The position numbers were made by a program, and so were the translations under genes. Source: Domibacillus mangrovi (GTDB lineage Bacteria; Bacillota; Bacilli; Bacillales; Domibacillaceae). Taken from it: a stretch of DNA of 64,000 nucleotides. Each line of letters starts with the position of its first letter. Position 1 is the first letter of the stretch. Under the pieces are notes generated by a model. That model was not told where the DNA came from, ran no database searches, and worked only from the letters and a program-made list of their open reading frames with translations. The stretch lies in contig NZ_MRWQ01000005.1 of assembly GCF_001906925.1 (NCBI RefSeq), positions 248,001 to 312,000 of the forward strand, written 5' to 3'. This document shows positions 9,410-19,170 of the stretch, piece after piece.

Positions 9410-9540
9410 TTAGGTTCACCTCAGTATTCATCTAGCAGCCTCGTGCTGTTTACACGGGCTGTCTAATGCATTCTCATCTTAAATCAATGCGTCACGAGAA
9501 TCAAATATTATCTCGAAAAAGCAGAAAAATTCCTCCATTT

Positions 9541-10635
9541 TTACCCCTTTAAGCGGCTAATGCCTAGCACAATTCCGGCAGATGCCAGTGTCATCGTTAA
9601 AGAAGAACCGCCGTAGCTTAAAAATGGCAGTGTTACACCTGTCACAGGCATCAGCCCGATTACAACGCCTAGATTAATAAATGACTGCAGACTAATCATC
9701 GCTGTAATCCCACAAACAAGCAGCGCAGCAAATGGATCTTGGGTGCGCATACCAATATGAATGCCGCGCCAAATGAGTAGAAAAAAGAGAGTCATAATGA
9801 AGACCGCTCCGATCAAGCCCGTCTCCTCCGCCCAGATGGCAAAAATAAAATCTGTCTGTGGTTCCGGCAAATAATAATATTTTTGCCTGCTTTCTCCATA
9901 TCCGTGTCCAAATAATCCACCCGGTCCAACTGCATAAAGCGACTGAATGATTTGAAAGCCGCTTCCGAGAGGGTCTGACCATGGATCAAGATACGCTGTT
10001 ATCCGTTTCATCCGGTACGGCGCAGATGCAATTAAAATGACAAGTCCCCCTAAAGCAAATAAACCAGTCATAACAAAAAATCGAATCCTGGCGCCCGCGA
10101 TAAACAACAGAAGAAAGGCCGTACCTCCCATTACTGCCGCCGTCCCAAGATCAGGCTGCAGCATAATGAGTCCAAATGCCATGACAAGAACGAAAAGTGG
10201 TGTAAATAGTCCTTTCCAGAATAAATGAATGACTTTTTTTCGTTCAGAAAGCAATACCGAAAAATAAAAAATGAGCGCAATTTTCATTAATTCTGATGGT
10301 TGAAACGAAAGTGATCCAACCCCAATCCAGCTTTGTGATCCATTTCTCACCATGCCAATCCCTGGAATGAGTACGGCTATTAATAAGAAGAAAGCGAGTA
10401 ATAGCAATGGCTTGGCGATTTTTTTCCAGATTCGGTAATCAACAGTTGAAATACCAGCCATGATGATCAAGCCAATTGCAGCAAAGAATGCCTGTCTCTG
10501 GACAAAATAAAAAGGATTTTCATAGTTGAACTGCCCCCATACTTCTCCCGCACTTGCAACCATAAATAAACCTGAGCCGGTCAAAAGCAATACAAGCATC
10601 AAGAATACATAATCCGGCGCTTGTCTGAAAACGAT
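9541..10635 (-). CDS. spoVE: SpoVE, SEDS-family glycosyltransferase of the spore cortex
   Basis: SEDS family membrane protein, a peptidoglycan polymerase that works with SpoVD to make spore cortex. About ten membrane helices and SEDS motifs are present (NGSQSWIGVGSLSFQPSEL, LQPDLGTAAV, LPEPQTDFIFAIWAEETG, PFLSYGGSSL). It is named spoVE and not ftsW from its place in the murD-murG interval; ftsW is at 48533-49684. The likely start is an ATC at 10633-10635: AAAGGAG lies 6 nt upstream and the resulting 364 aa fits the family, whereas the upstream ATG (10680) lies in the loop of a terminator. Confidence 0.88.
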   Translation of the reverse strand: MVFRQAPDYVFLMLVLLLTGSGLFMVASAGEVWGQFNYENPFYFVQRQAFFAAIGLIIMAGISTVDYRIWKKIAKPLLLLAFFLLIAVLIPGIGMVRNGSQSWIGVGSLSFQPSELMKIALIFYFSVLLSERKKVIHLFWKGLFTPLFVLVMAFGLIMLQPDLGTAAVMGGTAFLLLFIAGARIRFFVMTGLFALGGLVILIASAPYRMKRITAYLDPWSDPLGSGFQIIQSLYAVGPGGLFGHGYGESRQKYYYLPEPQTDFIFAIWAEETGLIGAVFIMTLFFLLIWRGIHIGMRTQDPFAALLVCGITAMISLQSFINLGVVIGLMPVTGVTLPFLSYGGSSLTMTLASAGIVLGISRLKG

Positions 10636-10659
10636 TCTGCACTCCTTTCTAGGTACAAA

Positions 10660-10693
10660 GAATAAAAGCCGGAGCCTCATCCGGCTCCGGCTC
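10660..10693 (-). terminator. Rho-independent terminator after murD
   Basis: GCCGGAGCC and GGCTCCGGC form a perfect 9-bp GC-rich stem with a 6-nt loop, followed on the minus strand by TTTTATT. It separates murD from spoVE, so the later genes may depend on read-through or their own promoter. Confidence 0.85.
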
Positions 10694-10697
10694 TTCC

Positions 10698-12047
10698 TTA
10701 TAGTCTATTCACACAATTAATAAATATGTCGCCGCGCTCTTCAAATGTTTTGTACTGATCCCAGCTCGCACATGACGGTGACAAAAGAACAACGTCGCCT
10801 TCTTCTGACAATGAAACAGCTTTTTCTACTGCATCATTCATATAATCAGCATTTTCAAATAATGAAATTCCCGCTTTTGCAGCTGTATTTTTCCATTTAT
10901 CAGCAGTCTCTCCAAATGCAATAATTGCTTTTACTGATGTTAAATATGGAAGTAAATCATCAAATCCATTGCCGCGGTCCAGCCCTCCTGCAAGGAGAAC
11001 GATGGGCGACTTGAAAGCTGTTAATGCACTTTTCGTCGCCAACGTATTTGTCGCTTTTGAATCATTGTAAAACTTCCTACCGTTCCATTCACGGACAAAC
11101 TGCGTCCGATGGCGAACACCGGCAAATGTTTTTAGAACATGGCAAATTGCTTCTGTCGAAACACCGGACAGTTTTACAGCTGCAACCGCGGATAAAATAT
11201 TTTCGAGATTATGATTACCCGGCAATGCAATATCCGCTGTATGCATAATTGCTTCCTCTTGAAAAAAAATAGTTCCCTCTTCAATATACGCTCCATTTTC
11301 CACTTTTTGATTCACTGAAAATGGAATAACCGCCGCTTGACTCGAGTCTGCCATCGACAGAAGTGCTTCCTGGTCGGCGTTAATAATCAAATAATCTTCT
11401 TCTGTTTGGTTTTTCGTAATATTCATTTTTGCACCGGCGTATTCTTCTTTTGAACTATGATAATCCAAGTGCGCATCATAAATATTTGTAATAATCGCGA
11501 TATGAGGACGGAACGTTTGGATACCCATCAACTGAAATGAGGATAGTTCGATCACGACACAGTCGTCCTGTTTTGCCCTTTGCACAACTTCCGATGCGAC
11601 TTCCCCAATATTTCCAGCTAGTACTGTCCCTTTTCCATCTTGTTTCATCATTTCATTAATTAATGTCGTCGTCGTCGTCTTTCCGTTCGTTCCAGTAATG
11701 CCAATGAAAGGCGCTTCTGAAATGAGTCCTGCGATTTCTATTTCTGTAATGACCGGAATGCCTTGCATCACTGCCGATGAAATAATGGGGTTCGAATACG
11801 GAATACCCGGGTTTTTAACGACGACTTCAAATCCTTCATCGAGAAGTTCAAGTGGATGGCTTCCACAAATGACATTGATCCCTTCTGCCTGAAGGGTCCG
11901 TGCCGCCTCATTTTCTTCAAGTGGCTTGCCGTCGTTAACGGTAACAACTGCTCCTAGTTTTTTCAATAGGGTCGCTGCCGCAAGTCCGCTTTTTGCAAGA
12001 CCGAGTACGAGCACCTTTTTTCCATTAAACTGATTGATTTGCTTCAT
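10698..12047 (-). CDS. murD: MurD, UDP-MurNAc-L-alanine:D-glutamate ligase
   Basis: Cytoplasmic ATP-dependent Mur ligase that adds D-Glu to UDP-MurNAc-L-Ala. The N-terminal Rossmann domain carries [14 protein letters not shown], the ATP loop is [15 protein letters not shown] near residue 110, and the C-terminal domain has [15 protein letters not shown] and [13 protein letters not shown]. The ATG at 12045-12047 overlaps the mraY stop by four bases (ATGA), giving 449 aa as in B. subtilis. An in-frame ATG nine bases upstream has almost no spacing to GGAG. Confidence 0.96.
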   Translation of the reverse strand: MKQINQFNGKKVLVLGLAKSGLAAATLLKKLGAVVTVNDGKPLEENEAARTLQAEGINVICGSHPLELLDEGFEVVVKNPGIPYSNPIISSAVMQGIPVITEIEIAGLISEAPFIGITGTNGKTTTTTLINEMMKQDGKGTVLAGNIGEVASEVVQRAKQDDCVVIELSSFQLMGIQTFRPHIAIITNIYDAHLDYHSSKEEYAGAKMNITKNQTEEDYLIINADQEALLSMADSSQAAVIPFSVNQKVENGAYIEEGTIFFQEEAIMHTADIALPGNHNLENILSAVAAVKLSGVSTEAICHVLKTFAGVRHRTQFVREWNGRKFYNDSKATNTLATKSALTAFKSPIVLLAGGLDRGNGFDDLLPYLTSVKAIIAFGETADKWKNTAAKAGISLFENADYMNDAVEKAVSLSEEGDVVLLSPSCASWDQYKTFEERGDIFINCVNRL

Positions 12048-13015
12048 AAATTCCATACTCCAATCCAGACGCCTATCGCTGCGGCCACAACCCCGACAAA
12101 CCAGAATGTGACGACAACACGCCATTCTGACCAGCCGCCCAGTTCAAAATGATGGTGCAGCGGGCTCATTCTAAAAATTCTTTTACCTCTTGTTTTAAAA
12201 GACCATACTTGTAAAATAACCGATAGCGTTTCTGCAACGAATACGATACCGATTAACAATAATAAAAATTCAAATTTCGTTAAAATAGATAATACTGCAA
12301 TCGCACCACCGAGTGCCAGTGAACCTGTGTCACCCATAAAAACATGCGCTGGATAAGCATTGAATACAAAAAAGCCGATAACCGCGCCGACAACGGCAAA
12401 AGCAAAAATTGCTGTTTCTTCAAGCCCCTGACTCCATGCAATAACCGCGTATGCACCAAATGCAACGGATGCAGTGCCCGATACAAGGCCGTCTAGTCCA
12501 TCCGTTAAATTGACAGCATTTGAAAAGCCGACAAGCCAAAACAAGACAAATAAGGCATATAAAATCCCAACATCAATCGAAAAGAAGCCAAATGACAGCT
12601 CTGTTGATAATCCATGTTGTACATAAATAATATAAAATATAATGGAAATGACAATTTGCCCGATTAATTTTTGTATAGATGTCAATCCAAGGTTTCGTTT
12701 CATGACAACTTTAATGAAATCATCAAGGAAGCCGAGTAGCCCGAAACCAATTGTGACAAGCAGCAATAAAATCGTTTCTGGGCCTACCGATCCAAACAAC
12801 TGCACGAAAAACAATGTTGTGATTACGATGGAGAGTAAAAAAACGAGCCCCCCCATCGTCGGTGTCCCTGATTTTTGCTGATGCGACTCTGGCCCTTCTT
12901 CTCGAATACTCTGTCCAAATTTTAGCCGGCGTAAAAATGGAATAAATAACGGTGCAATGAGAACTGTTATAAAAAAGGAAACAGCGATGACGAATCCAAT
13001 CTGCCATTCACTCAT
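12044..13015 (-). CDS. mraY: MraY, phospho-MurNAc-pentapeptide transferase
   Basis: Integral membrane enzyme that transfers phospho-MurNAc-pentapeptide to undecaprenyl phosphate to give lipid I. Ten hydrophobic segments are visible. Catalytic motifs are GFLDDFIK (Asp pair), [10 protein letters not shown] and [15 protein letters not shown], and the conserved SPLHHHFEL closes the active site. 323 aa, a normal length. GGAGGG precedes the ATG, which overlaps the murE stop by ATGA; murD overlaps its own stop in the same way, so murE-mraY-murD are translationally coupled. Confidence 0.97.
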   Translation of the reverse strand: MSEWQIGFVIAVSFFITVLIAPLFIPFLRRLKFGQSIREEGPESHQQKSGTPTMGGLVFLLSIVITTLFFVQLFGSVGPETILLLLVTIGFGLLGFLDDFIKVVMKRNLGLTSIQKLIGQIVISIIFYIIYVQHGLSTELSFGFFSIDVGILYALFVLFWLVGFSNAVNLTDGLDGLVSGTASVAFGAYAVIAWSQGLEETAIFAFAVVGAVIGFFVFNAYPAHVFMGDTGSLALGGAIAVLSILTKFEFLLLLIGIVFVAETLSVILQVWSFKTRGKRIFRMSPLHHHFELGGWSEWRVVVTFWFVGVVAAAIGVWIGVWNL

Positions 13016-14487
13016 GCGAACCCTCCTTTCTTATCACTAAGTGCTTCTTTTGCGACTTCACGGTCATCAAAATGAATCACATCCTGACCAATAATTTGAT
13101 ATGTTTCATGTCCTTTGCCGGCAATCACAACAGCGTCACCCGGTTTTGCCATAGCGATAGCCTGGTGAATTGCTTCTTTCCTTTCATCAATGACCGTATA
13201 CTGCTTTCCGATCACACCAGCTTCCATATCGGCTAAAATGGCCGCCGGATCTTCACTTCGAGGGTTGTCCGATGTAAAGATTGCTACATCTGCATACTGA
13301 CAAGCTGCCTGTGCCATTAACGGCCGCTTCATTCTATCTCGATCGCCTCCGCATCCAATGATGACCATGACCCGCCCGGTCGTCAGTGGACGAACAGTTT
13401 GAAGCACGTTAACGAGACTGTCTGGTGTGTGAGCATAATCGACAATAACGGAAGTACCACTTTCGTTTGGCACCATTTCAAATCGGCCCGCTACACCATC
13501 TACTCGTTCAAGTGCCACTTTCATTGTTTCTGCTGCAACAGATGAAACAAAACCTGCTGCAAACGCTGCAAGCACATTATATACATTGAACAATCCCGCT
13601 AATTTCGACTGAATATCAATCGTTCCACCTGGATAATGAATAGTAAATGCCGTTCCTTCTGACGTAAGACGAATATCCTTCGCTTGAATATCCGCGGAGG
13701 ATTTGACACCGTAAGTAACGACAGACGCGGCTGTCATCGCTTCATATACACATGATGCCTCGTCGTCTACATTGAGCACAGCGTAGGCTTGATTCTCTGC
13801 ATGAAACGAATTGCCAAGACGTGCGAACAGAAGGCCTTTTGCTGTCCGATATTCTTCCATTGTCCGGTGAAAATCGAGATGGTCCTGTGTTAAATTTGTA
13901 AAGACCGCTACATTAAACTGTGTACCATTCGTACGGCCCTCCTGCAGTGCATGAGAGGACACTTCCATCACAGCAGATGAAACACCCGCCTTTTTCATCT
14001 TCGCAAACGTTTTTTGCAATGTTAAGCTTTCCGGTGTTGTGTTTTTTGTTTCAATCATTTCATCGCCAATTTTCATATACATTGTCCCTATTAAACCAGT
14101 TGTCTCGCCGTTGGCCCGAAGAATTTCTTCGATCAAATGACTCGTCGTCGTTTTTCCATTTGTACCGGTAATGGCAATGAGATGAAATGATTCAGTTGGA
14201 TGTTCATAAAAATGCGCAGCCAGCTGTGCCATTACTCTTTTCGTACTGCGCACATAAATAACAGGTACCGGTACATCTACCGGCTGCTCGGCAATAATGG
14301 CTACCGCTCCTTTTGATACTGCTTCTTTTGCCAAACTATGGCCATCAAATGTATACCCTTTTATACAAATAAAAATCGACCCGTCAGAGACAAGACGGTG
14401 GTCGTTTTCAATCGATGTAACTGCCGGATTCCCCACTTTATCCTGACTGTAGAATGGAATGGCCGCGAGCAAAGTTGATAAGTCCAC
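13012..14487 (-). CDS. murE: MurE, UDP-MurNAc-tripeptide synthetase (meso-DAP type)
   Basis: Mur ligase adding the third stem-peptide residue. The ATP loop is [17 protein letters not shown] near residue 107, the carbamylated lysine region and [12 protein letters not shown] follow, and the C-terminal [11 protein letters not shown] is the DNPR motif typical of enzymes that add meso-diaminopimelate. The start is the GTG at 14485-14487 ([12 protein letters not shown]), which AAAGGA precedes at 10 nt; a TTG six bases earlier almost touches the ribosome site. It is coupled to mraY. Confidence 0.95.
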   Translation of the reverse strand: MDLSTLLAAIPFYSQDKVGNPAVTSIENDHRLVSDGSIFICIKGYTFDGHSLAKEAVSKGAVAIIAEQPVDVPVPVIYVRSTKRVMAQLAAHFYEHPTESFHLIAITGTNGKTTTSHLIEEILRANGETTGLIGTMYMKIGDEMIETKNTTPESLTLQKTFAKMKKAGVSSAVMEVSSHALQEGRTNGTQFNVAVFTNLTQDHLDFHRTMEEYRTAKGLLFARLGNSFHAENQAYAVLNVDDEASCVYEAMTAASVVTYGVKSSADIQAKDIRLTSEGTAFTIHYPGGTIDIQSKLAGLFNVYNVLAAFAAGFVSSVAAETMKVALERVDGVAGRFEMVPNESGTSVIVDYAHTPDSLVNVLQTVRPLTTGRVMVIIGCGGDRDRMKRPLMAQAACQYADVAIFTSDNPRSEDPAAILADMEAGVIGKQYTVIDERKEAIHQAIAMAKPGDAVVIAGKGHETYQIIGQDVIHFDDREVAKEALSDKKGGFA

Positions 14488-14548
14488 ACTTTTCAATCCT
14501 TTCTATTAAAAAACAATATGTACAATTCCTGAGATTTCTATTGTAACG

Positions 14549-14605
14549 AAAAAAAGCCACCGAAGCGAATGCTTTTCAGCCTGTTTCGGTAATTTTCGGC
14601 GGCTT
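14549..14605 (-). terminator. Rho-independent terminator after spoVD
   Basis: On the minus strand AAGCCGCCGAA pairs with TTCGGTGGCTT (one G-U pair) and runs straight into seven T residues. It lies between spoVD and murE and splits the cluster there. Confidence 0.8.
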
Positions 14606-14612
14606 CGCTCAA

Positions 14613-16505
14613 CTATTTTAATAAAACGCGCACTTTACTGCCTCTTTCTACTTTAACACCTGCTGATGGTGATTGCGATGCTGCTATTTCACCACTGCCT
14701 TCAATTTCAATATCAACATTAATTAATTGTTCTTTTAATTCTTGCTTCGTCAAACCAACAAGATTAGGTACTTCAATCATATCGGGATCACTCCACGTTT
14801 TTTCTTTTTCAATCTGATTTTTTTGCGGTTCCACGCCTAGCAGTGGCAGTACATCCGCCATCATCTTCCCGACAATCGGTGCGGCTACCGTTCCACCAAA
14901 TTGTACTGTTCCTTTCGGGTTATCGATCGCTGTATAAATGACCACTTTCGGATCGTTAGACGGTGCCACAGCGATAAACGAAACGATATGATTATTTTCT
15001 AAATAACGTCCGTCTTTCGCTTTTTGCGCCGTTCCTGTTTTCCCGCCAATCCGGTAGCCTTCTACAAAGGCATTTCGACCGGTTCCTTTTGCGACGACAC
15101 TTTCAAGTGCCCGACGAACTTCACTCGAAGTTTCCTCTGAAACGACACGTCTTACTTTTTTCGGCTCGTTTTCAATCATTACTTTCCCCGTTTTCGGATC
15201 CGTCCAGTTCATCGCTACATACGGACGATACAGTATACCACCGTTGACAGCTGCTGAAACCGCAGTAACCTGCTGGATAGGTGTGACCGCTACCCCCTGT
15301 CCAAAGGCCGTTGTTGCATCTTCAACAGGACCCGCTGACTGCTCCGTAAATAATATACCTGTTCCTTCCCCATATAAATCAATACCCGTTTTTTGTCCAA
15401 ATCCAAATTTACGAATATATTGGAAAAGTGTTTTTTCACCGAGACGGCTCCCCATTTCAACGAAGCCCGGATTACATGAATTTTCAACGACTTCAAGAAA
15501 CGTTTGATGACCATGCCCTTCTCGTTTCCAACAGCGCAGTCTCGTCCCATTGACGACTACATAGCCCGGATCATGAAAATGTTCTTGATCAAGATCAACT
15601 TTCTTTTCCTCTAGCGCCGCCGCCAGTGTAATAATTTTAAATGTTGAACCCGGTTCAAATGTGCTCCACACTGGCAAATTTCGGTTATACACATCCGGGT
15701 CATAATCCCCAAATGATGACGGATTGTACGACGGCCGAGATGACATGGCTAGTATTTCACCGCTGTTCGGATCCATCGCAATCGCCATTGCCCCTTCCGG
15801 CTTGTACATTTTTTCTGCGTTATCCAGTTCTCGCTCAACTACGGCTTGAATTTTTGCATCAATCGTTAGTTGCAAATCCATTCCGTCTTCAGGCGGTATA
15901 TAGCTATCAGCCATACCTGGCATTTTTTCCCCTTTCGCGTCGGTGTACATTTGAACGGAACCCGCTGTTCCTGCTAACTTTTTATCGTAGTATGCTTCGA
16001 TTCCTGCCAGTCCCTGATTATCTACACCGGTAAAACCAATAACGTGAGCAAGGCGTTCATTCAACACGTAATCCCGGATCGAATCTTCCCCAACCCATAC
16101 ACCTTTCAACTGCAATTTCGTTACTTTCCTGGCTGTTTCAACTGAAAGATTCCGACCTCTTGACTGAAGACGTTCAATCGATGAGCGCTTCGTCATTCTT
16201 TCCAATAAAACGGATTCTTTTTCATTCAAAATAGTGGCCAGCTTACGCGCTGCTGTTTGAGCATCTTCAATTTGTGCTGGAATCACGTAAACAGATGATG
16301 TATGTTTATTTCCAACAAGAACTGATCCATTTCGGTCTTTAATAAAACCACGCTCCGGCTGGGCAGGAATGCTTCTTCCCCATAGTTCTTCCGCTTTTTC
16401 GGTTAACTCACTGCCGATCGACAACTGAATATAGGCCGTCCGAACAATGAGAACTGTGAAGGCTATGAGTGAAACAGCAAGAAGCCAAAACATTCTATTG
16501 CGCAA
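14613..16505 (-). CDS. spoVD: SpoVD, sporulation class B penicillin-binding protein
   Basis: Transpeptidase that crosslinks spore cortex peptidoglycan; partner of SpoVE. One N-terminal membrane helix (WLLAVSLIAFTVLIV) is followed by the PBP dimer domain (RGFIKDRNGSVL). The transpeptidase domain has the triad STFK (Ser287), SCN (343-345) and KTG (489-491), and one PASTA domain lies at the C-terminus (about 565-630). The start is a TTG (16503-16505), 9 nt after AAGGAG. The PASTA domain and its position next to pbpB distinguish it from a second vegetative PBP. Confidence 0.94.
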   Translation of the reverse strand: MRNRMFWLLAVSLIAFTVLIVRTAYIQLSIGSELTEKAEELWGRSIPAQPERGFIKDRNGSVLVGNKHTSSVYVIPAQIEDAQTAARKLATILNEKESVLLERMTKRSSIERLQSRGRNLSVETARKVTKLQLKGVWVGEDSIRDYVLNERLAHVIGFTGVDNQGLAGIEAYYDKKLAGTAGSVQMYTDAKGEKMPGMADSYIPPEDGMDLQLTIDAKIQAVVERELDNAEKMYKPEGAMAIAMDPNSGEILAMSSRPSYNPSSFGDYDPDVYNRNLPVWSTFEPGSTFKIITLAAALEEKKVDLDQEHFHDPGYVVVNGTRLRCWKREGHGHQTFLEVVENSCNPGFVEMGSRLGEKTLFQYIRKFGFGQKTGIDLYGEGTGILFTEQSAGPVEDATTAFGQGVAVTPIQQVTAVSAAVNGGILYRPYVAMNWTDPKTGKVMIENEPKKVRRVVSEETSSEVRRALESVVAKGTGRNAFVEGYRIGGKTGTAQKAKDGRYLENNHIVSFIAVAPSNDPKVVIYTAIDNPKGTVQFGGTVAAPIVGKMMADVLPLLGVEPQKNQIEKEKTWSDPDMIEVPNLVGLTKQELKEQLINVDIEIEGSGEIAASQSPSAGVKVERGSKVRVLLK

Positions 16506-16532
16506 AGATTCCCTCTCCTTTCTCCCTCCAAG

Positions 16533-16561
16533 ACTATATGCAGAAGAAAAGAAAAATTGAC
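16533..16561 (-). promoter_or_regulatory. Likely sigma-E promoter of spoVD
   Basis: GTCAATTT (16554-16561), a 13-nt spacer and CATATAGT (16533-16540) resemble the sigma-E pattern of a GTCATATT-like -35 and CATACANT -10. It lies 27 nt before the spoVD start, in the only gap between pbpB and spoVD. spoVD is known to be mother-cell (sigma-E) expressed in B. subtilis. Confidence 0.55.
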
Positions 16562-16598
16562 AAAAACCATTATGGGATCCGTCATCCATAACGGTTTT
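16558..16598 (-). terminator. Terminator-like hairpin after pbpB
   Basis: AAAACCGTTATGG pairs with CCATAATGGTTTT (13 bp, one G-U pair) 7 nt after the pbpB stop. The T tract is short (TTTTTG, then more T after an interruption), so termination may be partial. Confidence 0.6.
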
Positions 16599-16604
16599 TA
16601 TCAA

Positions 16605-18812
16605 TTAGCGGGATTGATCAGAATCTTGTTTTGCCTTTTCATTCACTTTTTTCACACTTCTTTGCTGTTCAAGCTGCACGATTAATTTTTGTCCTTCTTT
16701 CAATGCACTATCTGTCTTAATGTTTTGGGATATGACGTATCCTGTACCGGAATAGCTTAATTTCAGTCCAGCGATTTCGGTTATTTTCATAACATCACGA
16801 ATCGCCCATCCTGTCATGTCAGGCATTGTCCAGTTATCCGCTGTAAGAAGCACCGCTTTTTCACCTTGTAACATCTTCTCTCCGGCTGCTGGCACCTGTT
16901 TGACAATTTCATTTCCTGTTCCAATAATGACAGGATCTACTCCATATTTTTCATATGCTTCGCGCGCTTTAAATGTTTTTTTACCTGTAAAATCTTTTAA
17001 TTCCACTGTTTTGGAGACAATGTTTGCAGCTGGTTTTACATTCAAATATTGAAGGCTGTTCCGCATGACTGGATTGAATATCTTTGAAACAGGGGCAGAA
17101 CCTGATTCATTTTCCAGCTTTGGCTGTGCGACTGCTACATAGACAATCAGCTCGGGGTCATCTTTTGGTGCTACGCCTATGAATGAAAATAAATAGTTGT
17201 TTGCTCCCGTTAAATATTTTCCATCTTTTCCAACAAGCTGTGCCGTTCCTGTTTTCCCTGCTACATCATAGCCTTCAATTTGATATGTTTTACCGGTTCC
17301 TTGTTCAGCAGTCAAAACGGTCTCAAGCACATCCAGTGTTTCGTCAGCCGTTTCTTTAGATATTGGTTCACCAACAACTTCTGGTTCTACGTTAACAATC
17401 GTGTCGCCAGTCTCATTATCAACAATTTTATCAATGACATACGGTTTCATCATTTTCCCATTATTTGCAATCGCCGTTGCACCTTGAATCATCTGCATAG
17501 CGGTCACCGTTGTTCCTTGACCGAATGAGGTTGTCACCTGCTCAAGCGGGAAATTATATAATATACTTCCTGACGCTTCATTCGGCAGTTCAATACCTGT
17601 TTTTTGCCCAAAATGAAAGTCTTCCAAGTATTGACGGAAAACACCCGGTGTCATTTTCTCTAGAAGTTTGGCCACTGCGACATTAGAAGACCGCTGTATT
17701 CCTTCCGCATAAGTGATTTCTCCCCATCCAGCGCCACCATTATGGTCTCGTATACGATTCGGACCAACTTGATAAGTGCCTGATGGATACGTTTCGTCTG
17801 CATCAAATACACCTTCTTCAATGGCTGCTGCAAGCGTAAATATTTTCATCGTTGAGCCCGGTTCAAATGAATATTCAACAGGATCATTCATCCAATTGAT
17901 ATCTAGCCCTTCACGTGTACCTGGATGAAATGTGGGCCGCTGACTCATCGCTAAAATCTTTCCTGTTTTCGCTTCCGCTACAATGGCAAATGCTTTTGAT
18001 GGATCATATTGCGCCTCGACTTCATTTAATGCATCTTCAAGAAATGTTTGAATCTTAGAGTCAATGGTTAAGTAAATATCATTGCCGTCTTCTGGTTCAG
18101 CGACCATTTCATGACGGTCTGGCAATAAATATCCCCATAAATCGCTCGTATAGCGAATTTTGCCATCTTTCCCTTTTAAATATTTCTCATAAGACTTTTC
18201 AATGCCCATTTGTCCCTCTGTTTCAAACGTGATTTTACCGTCTTTCCCCGCTTCTTCTACTTGCTGCGTAAAGCCGATTAAGTGAGAAGCAAATTTACCA
18301 TTTGGGTAAAATCGTTTTGCTTGGCGAATAAACGTGATACCCGGCAAATTTTCATCTTCAATTTTGCGTTTTAAGCTGTTAGACAAACCACGACCGGCGC
18401 TGCCAAACTCTACTTGAAACGGATCCCCCTCTTTTTTTAATCGTTTTAGTATTTCTACTTCTTCCATGTTTAGATATTTGGCAAGGACTTTCGCTGTTTT
18501 CTCCGGATCAGTCACATGATTAGGTTTATTTTGGTCCGTTGTCACAGAATCATCTAATATTGCCGCAATGGTAAACGATGATGTATCCTCTGCAATGACT
18601 TCACTATTCACGTCATATATTGTGCCTCGTTTAGCTTCTAATATATCCGTTCGTCTATACTTTTCGAGAGCTTCATTTTTCAGCTCATGTCCGTCAGCTT
18701 TACCAGTTGCTTGAATGAATAACACTCGCGAAAATAAGATAAAAAAGAGGAGGGCGAATCCAACAAAAAGGATCGCAGCTCCTATCTTTTGATTGTTTCT
18801 ATTTTCAATCAT
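16605..18812 (-). CDS. pbpB: PBP2B, essential division transpeptidase (class B PBP)
   Basis: Septal crosslinking enzyme of the divisome, partner of FtsW. One membrane helix (GAAILFVGFALLFFILF, residues 11-27) precedes the dimerisation domain (RGTIYDVNSEVIAE). The transpeptidase triad is STMK (Ser320), SSN (375-377) and KTG (520-522). Two PASTA repeats lie after residue 600. 735 aa, as usual. Its ATG overlaps the ftsL stop (ATGA), so the two are coupled. Confidence 0.96.
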   Translation of the reverse strand: MIENRNNQKIGAAILFVGFALLFFILFSRVLFIQATGKADGHELKNEALEKYRRTDILEAKRGTIYDVNSEVIAEDTSSFTIAAILDDSVTTDQNKPNHVTDPEKTAKVLAKYLNMEEVEILKRLKKEGDPFQVEFGSAGRGLSNSLKRKIEDENLPGITFIRQAKRFYPNGKFASHLIGFTQQVEEAGKDGKITFETEGQMGIEKSYEKYLKGKDGKIRYTSDLWGYLLPDRHEMVAEPEDGNDIYLTIDSKIQTFLEDALNEVEAQYDPSKAFAIVAEAKTGKILAMSQRPTFHPGTREGLDINWMNDPVEYSFEPGSTMKIFTLAAAIEEGVFDADETYPSGTYQVGPNRIRDHNGGAGWGEITYAEGIQRSSNVAVAKLLEKMTPGVFRQYLEDFHFGQKTGIELPNEASGSILYNFPLEQVTTSFGQGTTVTAMQMIQGATAIANNGKMMKPYVIDKIVDNETGDTIVNVEPEVVGEPISKETADETLDVLETVLTAEQGTGKTYQIEGYDVAGKTGTAQLVGKDGKYLTGANNYLFSFIGVAPKDDPELIVYVAVAQPKLENESGSAPVSKIFNPVMRNSLQYLNVKPAANIVSKTVELKDFTGKKTFKAREAYEKYGVDPVIIGTGNEIVKQVPAAGEKMLQGEKAVLLTADNWTMPDMTGWAIRDVMKITEIAGLKLSYSGTGYVISQNIKTDSALKEGQKLIVQLEQQRSVKKVNEKAKQDSDQSR

Positions 18813-19159
18813 TTCGGTTCAACAACCTTAATGTTTTTATCACTTAAATCAAGACCCATTGCTTTTGCACGTTCCCATATCTTTTCATATGTGCTTTCTT
18901 CACTAATTTGCATATTGAGGTCGCGATTCACTTTTTCTTGTTCTTGAATTTTTGCATTCGTGTCCTGTATTTGTTTATTCATTTCATAAATTGCAGCCTG
19001 TGTAGAAATGAGTTTGGCACACATAAAACAAACCGTCAGAACAAAAACAAGAAATAATACTTTTTCACCAGGAGTAAAGTAGTGCTTATTCATTTTGCGC
19101 TGCTTGACAGACGACGTTTTCGGTTGTTCAATGATTGGTTGTTTCGCTGTATTGTTCAT
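18809..19159 (-). CDS. ftsL: Cell division protein FtsL
   Basis: Small bitopic divisome protein that pairs with DivIC and DivIB. A charged N-terminus is followed by one membrane helix (EKVLFLVFVLTVCFMCAKLI, about residues 33-52) and a coiled coil (IYEMNKQIQDTNAKIQEQEK...). 116 aa, as in relatives. GGGGGG lies ahead of the ATG. It is located between rsmH and pbpB, its standard place. Confidence 0.92.
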   Translation of the reverse strand: MNNTAKQPIIEQPKTSSVKQRKMNKHYFTPGEKVLFLVFVLTVCFMCAKLISTQAAIYEMNKQIQDTNAKIQEQEKVNRDLNMQISEESTYEKIWERAKAMGLDLSDKNIKVVEPK

Positions 19160-19170
19160 CTTGATCCCCC

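Noticed and set aside
9470-9530. Short inverted repeat CGAGA...TCTCG between spoVE and murG.
   Set aside because: The stem is only five bases with no T run on either strand, so it is not called a terminator.
10636-10680. spoVE beginning at the ATG at 10680 (MRLRLLFFVPRKE...).
   Set aside because: That ATG is in the loop of the murD terminator with no ribosome site, and the added 15 residues have no counterpart in SpoVE proteins.
16506-16604. spoVD beginning at 16604 (MIKTVMDDGSHNG...).
   Set aside because: The extra 33 residues are encoded by the pbpB hairpin and the putative sigma-E promoter; the TTG at 16505 has a ribosome site.
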